NCBI GenBank assembly: GCA_016867955.1
Contig: VGIE01000134.1
Coordinates: forward strand, 1 to 6,581
Direction: 5' to 3'
DNA length: 6,581 nt
Source of the DNA: Betaproteobacteria bacterium
Lineage (GTDB): Bacteria; Pseudomonadota; Gammaproteobacteria; Burkholderiales; SG8-39
Translations under genes and position numbers: made by a program
Shown: piece by piece, positions 1-5,676 of the stretch
How the letters are laid out: every line of letters starts with the position of its first letter
Position numbering within the stretch: position 1 is the stretch's first letter
Notes under the pieces: generated by a model
Databases searched by the model: none
What the model saw: only the letters and a program-made list of their open reading frames with translations
What the model was told of the DNA's origin: nothing

Positions 1-366
1 CCCGCTGGTCCCACCACCGCCACGCGTATGGACAAGTTCACCGAGGCCATGCTGGCGCAGACCGGCCTCATCGCCATGATCGGCAAAGCCGAACGCGGCC
101 CCGCCGGCATCGAGGCGATCAAAAAGCACAAGGCGGCCTACCTGATCGCGGTGGGCGGCGCGGCCTACCTCGTGGCCAAGGCCATCCGCAAGCAGAAGAC
201 GCTCGCCTTCGCCGAGCTCGGCATGGAAGCCATCTACGAGTTCGAGGTGAAGGACATGCCGGTGACCGTGGCGGTGGATTCGAACGGCACCTCGGTGCAC
301 ACCAGCGGCCCGGCCGAGTGGGAAAAGCGCATCCGCGAATTCAAGATCCCGCTGACAGTGGCATGA
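1..366 (+). CDS. fumA: Fumarate hydratase class I, C-terminal part (truncated by window edge)
   Basis: Reading from base 1 in the frame that ends with TGA at 364-366 gives 121 residues beginning PAGPTTATRMDKF. This is the signature of the C-terminal (beta-type, swivelling) domain of iron-sulfur hydro-lyases of the class I fumarase/tartrate dehydratase family. Later residues KKHKAAYLIAVGGAAYLVAK and AFAELGMEAIYEFEV also match that domain. The ATG at 28 is an internal methionine, not the start, because the PAGPTT motif lies before it. The enzyme interconverts fumarate and malate using a 4Fe-4S cluster; the cluster cysteines belong to the missing N-terminal part. L-tartrate dehydratase beta subunits are related, but the TTATRMDKF wording and the context favour the single-chain fumarase. 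The next gene on the same strand starts 61 bases on with no terminator seen, so the two may be co-transcribed. Confidence 0.88.
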   Translation, partial: PAGPTTATRMDKFTEAMLAQTGLIAMIGKAERGPAGIEAIKKHKAAYLIAVGGAAYLVAKAIRKQKTLAFAELGMEAIYEFEVKDMPVTVAVDSNGTSVHTSGPAEWEKRIREFKIPLTVA

Positions 367-427
367 CCAGGCGTGGCATGTCGCCAGCCCGACTGTTGCG
401 GCGACCGCTCTGAACAAGGCTTTCGGC

Positions 428-1375
428 ATGATCAAGCGCAAACTCGGCGACAGCGGCTTCGAAGTCGCCCCCCTCGCCTTCGGCGGCAATGTCTTCGGCT
501 GGTCGGTGAACGAGGCCGAGTCGTTCCGCCTGCTCGACGCCTTCCTCGAAGCCGGCTTCAACCTCATCGACACCGCCGACGTCTACAGCAACTGGGTCGA
601 GGGCAACTCGGGCGGCGAATCCGAGACCATCATCGGCCGCTGGATGACGGCGCGCGGCAACCGCAACAGGGTGGTCCTCGTCACCAAGGTCGGCTGGAAG
701 ATGACCGAGGAGAAGAAGGGCCTCGCGCCCGACTACATGCTGGAGGCCATCGAGGGCTCGCTGCGCCGGTTGCAGACCGACCATATCGACATCTACATGT
801 CGCATATCGACGACCCGAAAACGCCGCAGCAGGCCACGCTGGAGACTTACGCGCGGCTGATCCGGGAGGGCAAGGTGCGCGCCATCGGCGCCTCGCAGTT
901 CAGCGCGGCGCGCCTACGCGAGGCGACGCAACTGAGCCGCGACAATGGCCTGCCGCGCTACGAGGTCCTGGAACCCGGCTTCAACCTGCTCGACCGCTCC
1001 GGCTACGAGGGCGGGCTCGAGGCGGTCTGCCGCGAGCTCGGCCTTGGCGTCATCCCCTACGCCGCGCTCGCGCGCGGCTTTCTCACCGGGAAATACCGCT
1101 CGGAGGCCGACCTCACCGGCAGGGCGCGCGCCCAGTGGGCCAGGCAGGGTCTCAACGAACGCGGCCTCCGCATCCTTGCCGCGCAGGATGAGATTGCCGC
1201 GCGCTGCAAGGCGACGCCGGCGCAGGTCGCGCTGGCCTGGCTGATGGCGCGCCCCGGCATCACGGCACCGATCGCCGGCGCAACCTCGCTCGCGCAACTC
1301 GATGAACTCATGGACGCGGCCCGGCTGGCGCTGGATGCCGCCGCCATCGAGCAGCTGAACCGCGCCAGTGCCTGA
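428..1375 (+). CDS. Aldo/keto reductase
   Basis: This 315-residue protein is a full-length aldo/keto reductase, an NAD(P)H-dependent (beta/alpha)8-barrel oxidoreductase acting on carbonyl substrates. The N-terminus KRKLGDSGFEVAPLAFGGNV is the usual opening strand. The catalytic tetrad is visible: Asp48 and Tyr53 in DTADVY, Lys87 in TKVGWK and His126 in YMSHIDD. GGESETIIG (62-70) and QVALAWLMARPGITAPIAGA near residues 255-275 match the conserved helix and cofactor-binding end. The ATG at 428 aligns with the family N-terminus, but its ribosome binding site is weak (AACAAGGC). The stop codon overlaps the GTG start of the RuBisCO-like gene by 8 bases, so the two are almost certainly made together. 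Length and motifs suggest the YajO/IolS-like branch; the substrate is unknown. Fold and enzyme class are secure; the role is inferred only from the neighbour. Confidence 0.93.
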   Translation: MIKRKLGDSGFEVAPLAFGGNVFGWSVNEAESFRLLDAFLEAGFNLIDTADVYSNWVEGNSGGESETIIGRWMTARGNRNRVVLVTKVGWKMTEEKKGLAPDYMLEAIEGSLRRLQTDHIDIYMSHIDDPKTPQQATLETYARLIREGKVRAIGASQFSAARLREATQLSRDNGLPRYEVLEPGFNLLDRSGYEGGLEAVCRELGLGVIPYAALARGFLTGKYRSEADLTGRARAQWARQGLNERGLRILAAQDEIAARCKATPAQVALAWLMARPGITAPIAGATSLAQLDELMDAARLALDAAAIEQLNRASA

Positions 1376-2528
1376 CACCGCGATCATCCCCGGATCGGCG
1401 CAGGCGCGGGTGCGCGTGCGCTACCGCATCCGCAGCAGCGCCGCCGACATCGACGCCATCGCGCTTGCGGTTGCCGTCGAGCAAAGCGTGGAAGTCCCTC
1501 TGGACGTGGTGCGCGACCCATGGGTGCGCGAGCACATCGTCGGGCGCGTCGAAGACATCACGCCCGCCGGCGCCGGGTATTACGCTGTTGACATCAGTCT
1601 CGCCGCGGACAGCATGCTCGGTGCCGATGGCGTGCCCAGCGTCGCCCAGACCTTCAACATGCTGTTCGGCAACAGTTCCATGCACGACATGGTGGAGCTG
1701 CAGGATGTCGGGTTGCCCGATGGGTTCGCGCAGCACTTCGGCGGCCCGCGCTTCGGCATCGACGGCATTCGCGAGCTGCTCGGCGTGGACACCGTGACAG
1801 CAAGCGCGCGCGCCCTCACCTGCGCCGCGCTCAAGCCACAGGGCCTGCCGGTGGCGGAACTCGCGCGCCTGTGCCGCACCTTCGCCCGCAGCGGCATCGA
1901 CGTCATCAAGGACGATCACGGCCTCGCCGACCAGCACTACGCCCCTTTCGCCGAGCGCGTGCGGGCCTGCCAGCGCGCCGTGGCAGAGGCCGAACGCGAA
2001 ACCGGGCGGCGCGTGCTCTACGCGCCCAACCTCATCGGCGCGCCGCATCTGCTGGCCGCCCATGCCGGGCTGCTGCGCGATGAAGGCGTCGGTGCGGCGC
2101 TGGTCGCGCCCATGCTGGTCGGGCTGCCGGCATTCCACGAACTCGTTGGCGACCATCTTGACATTCCCGTGCTGGCGCATCCGGCGTTCTGCGGTTCGGC
2201 ACGCATCGATCGCACCCTGCTGCTCGGCCGCCTGTACCGCATGCTCGGGGCCGATGCGGTGATCTATCCGCATTACATGGGCCGCTTCGCCTGGTCCGAG
2301 GCGCTCTGCGGCGAGATCGCGCAAGCGGCACTGGCGCCGTGGGCAGGCATCCGCCGCGCCTTGCCGGTGCCGGCGGGCGGCATGACCGTCGAGCGTGTCC
2401 CCGAACTGCTGCACTTCTATGGCAGCGACGTCATGTTGCTGATCGGCGGATCGCTGCTGCAGGCGGGCGACTCGCTGGCGGCACGCACGCGTGCCTTCGT
2501 ACAGGCTGCGAACGCCGCACGCCACTGA
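1368..2528 (+). CDS. RuBisCO-like protein (form IV family)
   Basis: This 386-residue protein has the RuBisCO large-chain fold but not the complete carboxylase active site. Recognisable blocks in order are NMLFGNSSMHD (97-107, the canonical GN motif with Asn102), ALKPQGL (154-160), IKDDHGLADQ (180-189), and the phosphate-site glycines PAGGM (335-339) and LIGGSLLQAG (358-367). Lys156 matches the catalytic Lys175 and Lys181 the carbamylated Lys201. The second lysine of the KPK motif is Gln158, the metal-ligand Glu204 is His184, and the loop-6 region reads PHYMGRFAW with no clear lysine. Such substitutions are typical of form IV proteins, whose known members act as enolases, isomerases or decarboxylases of sugar phosphates. 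The subgroup is not assigned here. The start is GTG at 1368, inside the end of the aldo/keto reductase gene, which implies translational coupling. No small-subunit gene or other Calvin-cycle gene is in view. Confidence 0.9.
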   Translation: MPDTAIIPGSAQARVRVRYRIRSSAADIDAIALAVAVEQSVEVPLDVVRDPWVREHIVGRVEDITPAGAGYYAVDISLAADSMLGADGVPSVAQTFNMLFGNSSMHDMVELQDVGLPDGFAQHFGGPRFGIDGIRELLGVDTVTASARALTCAALKPQGLPVAELARLCRTFARSGIDVIKDDHGLADQHYAPFAERVRACQRAVAEAERETGRRVLYAPNLIGAPHLLAAHAGLLRDEGVGAALVAPMLVGLPAFHELVGDHLDIPVLAHPAFCGSARIDRTLLLGRLYRMLGADAVIYPHYMGRFAWSEALCGEIAQAALAPWAGIRRALPVPAGGMTVERVPELLHFYGSDVMLLIGGSLLQAGDSLAARTRAFVQAANAARH

Positions 2529-2594
2529 GGGTTCACCACCTGTTGAAGGGATGGCCCGCGAGGCTCCCCAGCGGCGCCACCCAGGGCGTTGCCC

Positions 2595-2650
2595 CTGTCA
2601 GGCAAATGTCAGTCAACTGCCAGTAACGCCGACGCTCCCTCTGATAAGAT
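2595..2650 (+). promoter_or_regulatory. Pho-box-like tandem repeat with downstream -10-like element
   Basis: Three heptamers, CTGTCAG (2595-2601), ATGTCAG (2606-2612) and CTGCCAG (2617-2623), follow one another at exact 11-base intervals, each trailed by a 4-base A/C-rich spacer (GCAA, TCAA, TAAC). The known PhoB box is CTGTCAT-type heptamers at 11-base spacing, so this is a good visual match. A -10-like TAAGAT lies at 2645-2650, 17 bases after the last spacer, as expected if the repeats replace the -35 box. The likely target is the small membrane protein gene at 2763. Binding by PhoB rather than another OmpR-type regulator is an inference. A weak hairpin, CAGGGC-GTT-GCCCCTG at 2582-2597, overlaps the first repeat. 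Confidence 0.5.
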
Positions 2651-2750
2651 GGTCATGCCATCGCCGATGCCTGCTTCCGGCAGCGGTGACGCAGCGACTG
2701 TCACACCGCCTGTCACGTCAATGTGGCGCGCCGGGCGTCGACAGCAACGC

Positions 2751-2758
2751 GGAGGAGG
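2751..2758 (+). promoter_or_regulatory. Strong Shine-Dalgarno GGAGGAGG
   Basis: GGAGGAGG ends four bases before the ATG at 2763, with the first GGAGG seven bases away. It is the strongest ribosome binding site in the window and decides the start of the 53-residue protein against in-frame starts further upstream. Confidence 0.75.
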
Positions 2759-2762
2759 CTAC

Positions 2763-2924
2763 ATGCAGAACTTCGCAATCACCTGCGGCACGATCGCCAT
2801 CTGTTCCCTCGGCCTGATCGATTCGCATATCGACAGGAACCTGTTCCGCATCGGCAAATGGGTACTGGGCATCTTTGGCCTGCTGTTCGCCGTTTCCGAG
2901 GGCATGGTATTGCTGGGCGTCTGA
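2763..2924 (+). CDS. Small two-helix membrane protein, hypothetical
   Basis: This is a 53-residue hydrophobic protein starting MQNFAITCGT. Two probable membrane helices are visible, about residues 4-19 and 32-52, joined by a short charged loop SHIDRNLFRIGK. I do not recognise the family. The ATG at 2763 is chosen because of the GGAGGAGG eight-base motif just before it. An in-frame extension back to 2589 exists, but its sequence (SGSGDAATVTPP, RRQQRGGG) does not look like protein and covers the putative regulatory repeats. The gene stands alone between the RuBisCO-like gene and a convergent minus-strand gene. If the upstream 11-base repeats are a real pho box, it would be induced by phosphate starvation; that is inference. 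Confidence 0.65.
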   Translation: MQNFAITCGTIAICSLGLIDSHIDRNLFRIGKWVLGIFGLLFAVSEGMVLLGV

Positions 2925-3043
2925 TTCACGCGGCACGGCGCTGACGCGTCGTCGCCCGGTATATCCAAGAAGCTCCGCCATCCTGGGTTCCGCCTGGCCT
3001 CCGGGCGCAAGTCTGCCCTCGCGTGGTTGGGCTGCGCGCCAGG

Positions 3044-3490
3044 TCACTTCACCGTGATGCTGTGCACCAACCGGGCGGTCTGGCCGCCGGCCCGCACCTC
3101 GATCATCATTTCCCAGCGTCCGGCCCGATGGAACATGAGTTCCTCGACCCGGTAGCGCGCGATTTGCGAGTTGCAGGGCAGTGTCCGCACGCTCGGCTTG
3201 TAGTTCATGCCATGCCGGTGCTCGGGCATCCTCGCATCCACGCGCAGGCTGGTCGGCGCGGTGACGCCCTTGTGCGGGCACACGATGATGTCGAGCACGA
3301 ATTTCGAGCCGACGCGGATCGGCGATGGTGCCGGCCGGAACACCACATCGAGGCGGGGGGACGACAGGCGACGGCTGTCCCCCTTCAGCTCGCACCCTGG
3401 TAGCGCGACATCGGCAGCCTGCGCGACCGCGGGCGCACCGGCAAACATTTCTACCGCCAGCACCATCGCCGCCGCCTTGCCGCCATTCAC
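3044..3490 (-). CDS. Exported YtkA/FixH-like protein, possible metal-binding role
   Basis: This 148-residue protein begins with a signal-peptide-like segment (about 1-25, cleavage likely after AVAQA), so it should be periplasmic. The mature part looks like an immunoglobulin-type beta domain. LDVVFRPAP and KFVLDIIVCP appear as strands, followed by RVDARMPEHRHGMNYKP (83-99) and a closing block YRVEELMFHRAGRWEMMIEV (113-132). The MPxHxHGMxY plus FHxxGRWE pattern is what I know from YtkA-like/FixH-like proteins, several of which occur with copper or cytochrome oxidase functions. Cysteines are Cys33, Cys71 and Cys106. Histidine and methionine enrichment suggests metal binding, which is inference. 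The start is GTG at 3490, directly after an in-frame TGA; an ATG at 3466 is possible but would cut the signal peptide short. It is transcribed divergently from heme A synthase, so a role in oxidase assembly is plausible. Confidence 0.72.
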   Translation of the reverse strand: MNGGKAAAMVLAVEMFAGAPAVAQAADVALPGCELKGDSRRLSSPRLDVVFRPAPSPIRVGSKFVLDIIVCPHKGVTAPTSLRVDARMPEHRHGMNYKPSVRTLPCNSQIARYRVEELMFHRAGRWEMMIEVRAGGQTARLVHSITVK

Positions 3491-3526
3491 TCACGGCATC
3501 CGCAAAAACCGCATCAACTGCTCCAT
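3491..3526 (-). other. 11-codon in-frame upstream ORF abutting the exported protein
   Basis: On the minus strand an ATG at 3526 opens MEQLMRFLRMP and ends at TGA (3493-3491), which is immediately followed, in the same frame, by the GTG start at 3490. AAGAAGACAAG precedes the ATG as a weak ribosome binding site. It is either a leader peptide coupled to the downstream gene or the true N-terminus interrupted by a nonsense change (CGA or TGG to TGA). The arginines at 6 and 9 would suit the positive N-region of a signal peptide. Confidence 0.35.
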
Positions 3527-3609
3527 GATCTTGTCTTCTTGATGTTTGACAGTAGCAGAAAGCCCGTTCGCCGGGTGAGGCGCGGAGCTTTGCAGCCGCC
3601 GCAATACGG

Positions 3610-3615
3610 TATAAT
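3610..3615 (+). promoter_or_regulatory. ctaA: Consensus -10 box TATAAT upstream of ctaA
   Basis: A perfect sigma-70 -10 hexamer, TATAAT, with a weak -35 candidate TTTGCA at 3589-3594 (15-base spacer). It predicts transcription starting near 3622, about 25 bases before the ATG at 3647. This rules out the upstream in-frame starts at 3539, 3542 and 3614 as the main translation start. Confidence 0.6.
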
Positions 3616-3646
3616 GCGCTTGTTTCAGTTTTTCCCCTCCCCCCGC

Positions 3647-4738
3647 ATGCCCGCAGTCATTGCTTCGCCCGCCTCCACGGCCGCCCTCAGGCCTTCCGCC
3701 CCCACACAGGTAACTCCGTCAACGCGTCCGGTAGCGCTCTGGCTGCTCGCCTGCTGCGTGATGGTGCTGCTGATGATCGTGGTGGGCGGCGTCACCCGCC
3801 TTACCCACTCCGGGCTGTCGATCACCGAGTGGAAGCCGCTGGTCGGTACGCTGCCCCCCTTGAGTGCCGCCGACTGGCAGGAGCTGTTCGACAAGTACAA
3901 GCTCACGCCCGAGTTCAAGCTCGTCAATCACGCCATGACGCTTGACGAGTTCAAGGGCATCTTCTGGTGGGAGTATTTCCACCGGCTGCTCGGCCGCCTC
4001 ATCGGCGTGGTGTTCCTGCTACCGCTGCTGTGGTTCTGGGCGACGCGGCGCATCGGCCGCGCGCTGGGCTGGCGGCTGCTCGGCATCTTCATCCTCGGCG
4101 GGCTGCAGGGCGTCATGGGCTGGTACATGGTCAAGAGCGGCCTGGTCGACAACCCGCGCGTCTCGCAGTTCCGCCTCACCGCGCACCTGTCGCTCGCCTT
4201 CGTCATCTTCGCCGCCATGTTCTGGACCGCGCTCGGCCTGCTGCACGCCCCGCGCCGGCTGCCCGACACCCTTCCCGACCGGCCGCTGGCGCGCATGGGC
4301 TGGTGGGTTACCGGCATCATCTGCTACATGATCGTCACCGGCGGCTTCGTCGCCGGCATCCGCGCAGGACTCTCCTACAACACCTTCCCGCTCATGAACG
4401 GGCACTTCTTCCCGCCGGAGTCATTCCTCCTGGATCCGCTGTGGAGGAACTTCTTCTGGAACATGGCCACCGTGCAGTTCGACCACCGCCTCGGCGCCTG
4501 GATCCTTGCCTTCCTCGTGCCCGCCTTCTGGGTGAGGACGCTGCTGCGCTCGGTTGACGCGCGCACCCGCCGCAACGTCGGCCTGCTCATGGCCATGCTG
4601 GTCGTGCAAATCGCGCTGGGCGCCGCCACCGTCCTCATGCGCATGCCGATCTGGGTGGCCGCCCTGCACCAGCTCGGCGCGGTGCTGCTGTTCGCGGCGG
4701 CACTGAACGCCAATCACGCATTGCGCCGGGGCATTTGA
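3647..4738 (+). CDS. ctaA: Heme A synthase, COX15/CtaA family
   Basis: This 363-residue polytopic membrane protein converts heme O to heme A by oxidising the C8 methyl group, supplying heme for aa3-type oxidases. Family marks are VVGGVTRLTHSGLSITEWKP (46-63), FWWEYFHRLLGR (106-117), the extracytoplasmic segment around SGLVDNPRVSQFRLTAHLSLAF, FVAGIRAGLSYNTFPLMNG (234-252), VQFDHRLGAW (276-285) and ALHQLGAV (339-346). All four conserved heme-ligand histidines are present: His112, His180, His280 and His341. About eight membrane helices are visible, as expected for this family. The ATG at 3647 is chosen because TATAAT lies at 3610-3615 and the N-terminus then reads MPAVIASPAS; no good ribosome binding site precedes it. 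The long COX15-type EWKP-to-WWEY insertion is the proteobacterial/mitochondrial form rather than the short Bacillus CtaA form. No oxidase subunit or protoheme farnesyltransferase gene is in the window. Confidence 0.95.
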   Translation: MPAVIASPASTAALRPSAPTQVTPSTRPVALWLLACCVMVLLMIVVGGVTRLTHSGLSITEWKPLVGTLPPLSAADWQELFDKYKLTPEFKLVNHAMTLDEFKGIFWWEYFHRLLGRLIGVVFLLPLLWFWATRRIGRALGWRLLGIFILGGLQGVMGWYMVKSGLVDNPRVSQFRLTAHLSLAFVIFAAMFWTALGLLHAPRRLPDTLPDRPLARMGWWVTGIICYMIVTGGFVAGIRAGLSYNTFPLMNGHFFPPESFLLDPLWRNFFWNMATVQFDHRLGAWILAFLVPAFWVRTLLRSVDARTRRNVGLLMAMLVVQIALGAATVLMRMPIWVAALHQLGAVLLFAAALNANHALRRGI

Positions 4739-4857
4739 GCGAACTCGTCGCAGCCCGCTTCCACGCGCAGAAAGGCGGGATGAAGCGAGCCCACCTGGAT
4801 ACGCTCAAGGGCGTCGCCGAATTGCCTGAAGCCGGGCTGCAAGAAATCAAGAAGTAA
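4735..4857 (+). CDS. Possible small ORF coupled to ctaA
   Basis: A 40-codon ORF may start at TTG 4735, overlapping the ctaA stop in TTGA, or at ATG 4780 (25 codons) behind AAAGGCGGG. The product ends KGVAELPEAGLQEIKK and is charged and probably helical, with no membrane segment. It lies between ctaA and a strong hairpin, so it would sit on the ctaA transcript. I do not recognise it. It could equally be untranslated 3' sequence. Confidence 0.3.
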   Translation: MSELVAARFHAQKGGMKRAHLDTLKGVAELPEAGLQEIKK

Positions 4858-4863
4858 GCCGCC

Positions 4864-4893
4864 GGCCCGCGGCACACCCCTGCGCCGCGGGCC
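4864..4893. terminator. Perfect 10-bp hairpin between convergent genes
   Basis: GGCCCGCGGC (4864-4873) is an exact inverted repeat of GCCGCGGGCC (4884-4893), with a 10-base loop. It lies after ctaA on the plus strand and abuts the TAA of the DUF1330 gene on the minus strand, so it can end transcription from both sides. There is no strong U-tract on either side, so it may act as an RNA-stabilising or imperfect intrinsic terminator. Confidence 0.65.
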
Positions 4894-5184
4894 TTACACG
4901 CCTTCGACGATGCGGATCTCGCGCTCAGCCCCGTCACCCAGCGCGGCGAGCGCCTCCTGGTAGGCCGGGCTGTCATGCGTGGCAATCGCCTGCGCCACGC
5001 TCTCGAACTCGATCAGCACCGTGCGCTCCTTGATACCCAGCTCGTACACCTTGGCCGCCTCGCCGCGCGCGAGGAAACGCCCGCCGCCGCCGGTGATTGC
5101 CGGACCGGCCAGCTTGGCGTAGGCCGCCATCTTGTCGGGATTGGTGACTTGGCGGTATGCGCTGATCCAGTAGGCCTTGGGCAT
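4894..5184 (-). CDS. DUF1330 family protein
   Basis: This 96-residue protein matches the DUF1330 family, small proteins of the dimeric alpha/beta barrel fold. Matching blocks are AYWISAYRQVTNPDKMAAYA (4-23), LAGPAITGGGGRFLARG (25-41) and ERTVLIEFESVAQAIATHDS (53-72) with the following PAYQEAL. Length is typical for the family and it looks complete. The ATG at 5184 has a good ribosome binding site, AAAGGA, six bases upstream (5191-5196 on the plus strand). No enzymatic function is established for the family in general, and nothing around it points to one here. It is probably cytoplasmic and monocistronic, with its own promoter candidate at 5220-5246 and the hairpin at its 3' end. Confidence 0.9.
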   Translation of the reverse strand: MPKAYWISAYRQVTNPDKMAAYAKLAGPAITGGGGRFLARGEAAKVYELGIKERTVLIEFESVAQAIATHDSPAYQEALAALGDGAEREIRIVEGV

Positions 5185-5219
5185 GTCAGTTCCTTTCCGA
5201 TCGGTGAAATGTGCGCTGG

Positions 5220-5246
5220 ATCATAGCGGATTCCGTTGTCTTGCAA
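5220..5246 (-). promoter_or_regulatory. Promoter candidate for the DUF1330 gene
   Basis: On the minus strand TTGCAA (5246-5241) and TATGAT (5225-5220) are separated by 15 bases. The -10 matches five of six consensus bases; the -35 is fair and the spacer short. It lies about 35 bases upstream of the ATG. Confidence 0.4.
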
Positions 5247-5366
5247 TACGTTCGCGGCCGCCTGCGTGGATACCGCGGCGCAGGTCTATTAGCGCAAACT
5301 GTCTATCGCCAGCAATCCTCAGGCCTTCGCCAGACGCAGATTGGCCTCGGGCACGCGCTGCGACAA

Positions 5367-5501
5367 TCACAGCACGCAGGCACCGACGACGACATCCACC
5401 AGGAAACAGAACACCGAGTACAACCAGCGTTCTCCACGCATGATGCGCGCAAACGCGATGATAAGAACACCAACCGCTGCACCAACAAGGGCCTCCTTCA
5501 C
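5367..5501 (-). CDS. Small two-helix membrane peptide, 44 residues, GTG start
   Basis: On the minus strand GTG at 5501-5499 opens a 44-residue ORF ending in TGA (5369-5367). The product begins MKEALVGAAVGVLIIAFARI and continues MRGERWLYSVFCFLVDVVVG. It has two hydrophobic segments (about 4-18 and 27-44) split by a positively charged turn RIMRGER, the classic pattern of a small inner-membrane hairpin. A GGAGGG Shine-Dalgarno lies eight bases before the GTG. Other frames here give cysteine/tryptophan/arginine-rich strings that do not look like protein. I do not recognise the family. Upstream, 5502-5604 has no convincing gene. Confidence 0.6.
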   Translation of the reverse strand: MKEALVGAAVGVLIIAFARIMRGERWLYSVFCFLVDVVVGACVL

Positions 5502-5509
5502 GAAGTTCT

Positions 5510-5515
5510 CCCTCC
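5510..5515 (-). promoter_or_regulatory. Shine-Dalgarno GGAGGG for the 44-residue peptide
   Basis: The plus-strand CCCTCC is GGAGGG on the minus strand, eight bases from the GTG at 5501. It is the main support for translation of this very short gene. Confidence 0.55.
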
Positions 5516-5676
5516 TCGGGGTGCGTCACGTTCGCATCCTGCTGCATCGAGCCGAGCGCGAAGCGACGAGGTAGGGACGTCGGTCAACAGCTTGTAGCCG
5601 GGAATTACTTTCCGATGCCCTCGACAAAGCCCACTTGAAAGCCCAAGTCTGATGCCACCTCCGAAGGCTCGACCAA

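Noticed and set aside
373..1191. Long plus-strand frame inside the aldo/keto reductase gene
   Set aside because: Its translation is arginine/proline/histidine-rich low-complexity text, a shadow of the GC-rich reductase frame, which has all catalytic motifs.
1308..2525. Long minus-strand frame (405 codons) opposite the RuBisCO-like gene
   Set aside because: It is antisense to a recognisable RuBisCO-like protein and shows no family motif; long antisense frames are expected in high-GC DNA.
2582..2597. CAGGGC-GTT-GCCCCTG as terminator of the RuBisCO-like operon
   Set aside because: The stem has a bulge and no following T-run, and it overlaps the regulatory repeat; kept only as a remark.
2718..3494. 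Minus-strand frame overlapping the exported protein gene
   Set aside because: It runs through the strong GGAGGAGG site and the small membrane gene in antisense and lacks the signal peptide and MPEHRHGM motif of the chosen frame.
5261..5284. CCTGCG...CGCAGG inverted repeat
   Set aside because: A six-base stem with a 12-base loop is common by chance in GC-rich DNA and nothing nearby needs it.
5221..5547. 108-codon minus-strand frame across 5221-5547
   Set aside because: It is Cys/Arg/Gly-rich without domain pattern, covers the DUF1330 promoter, and competes with the 44-residue frame, which has a better start and membrane pattern.
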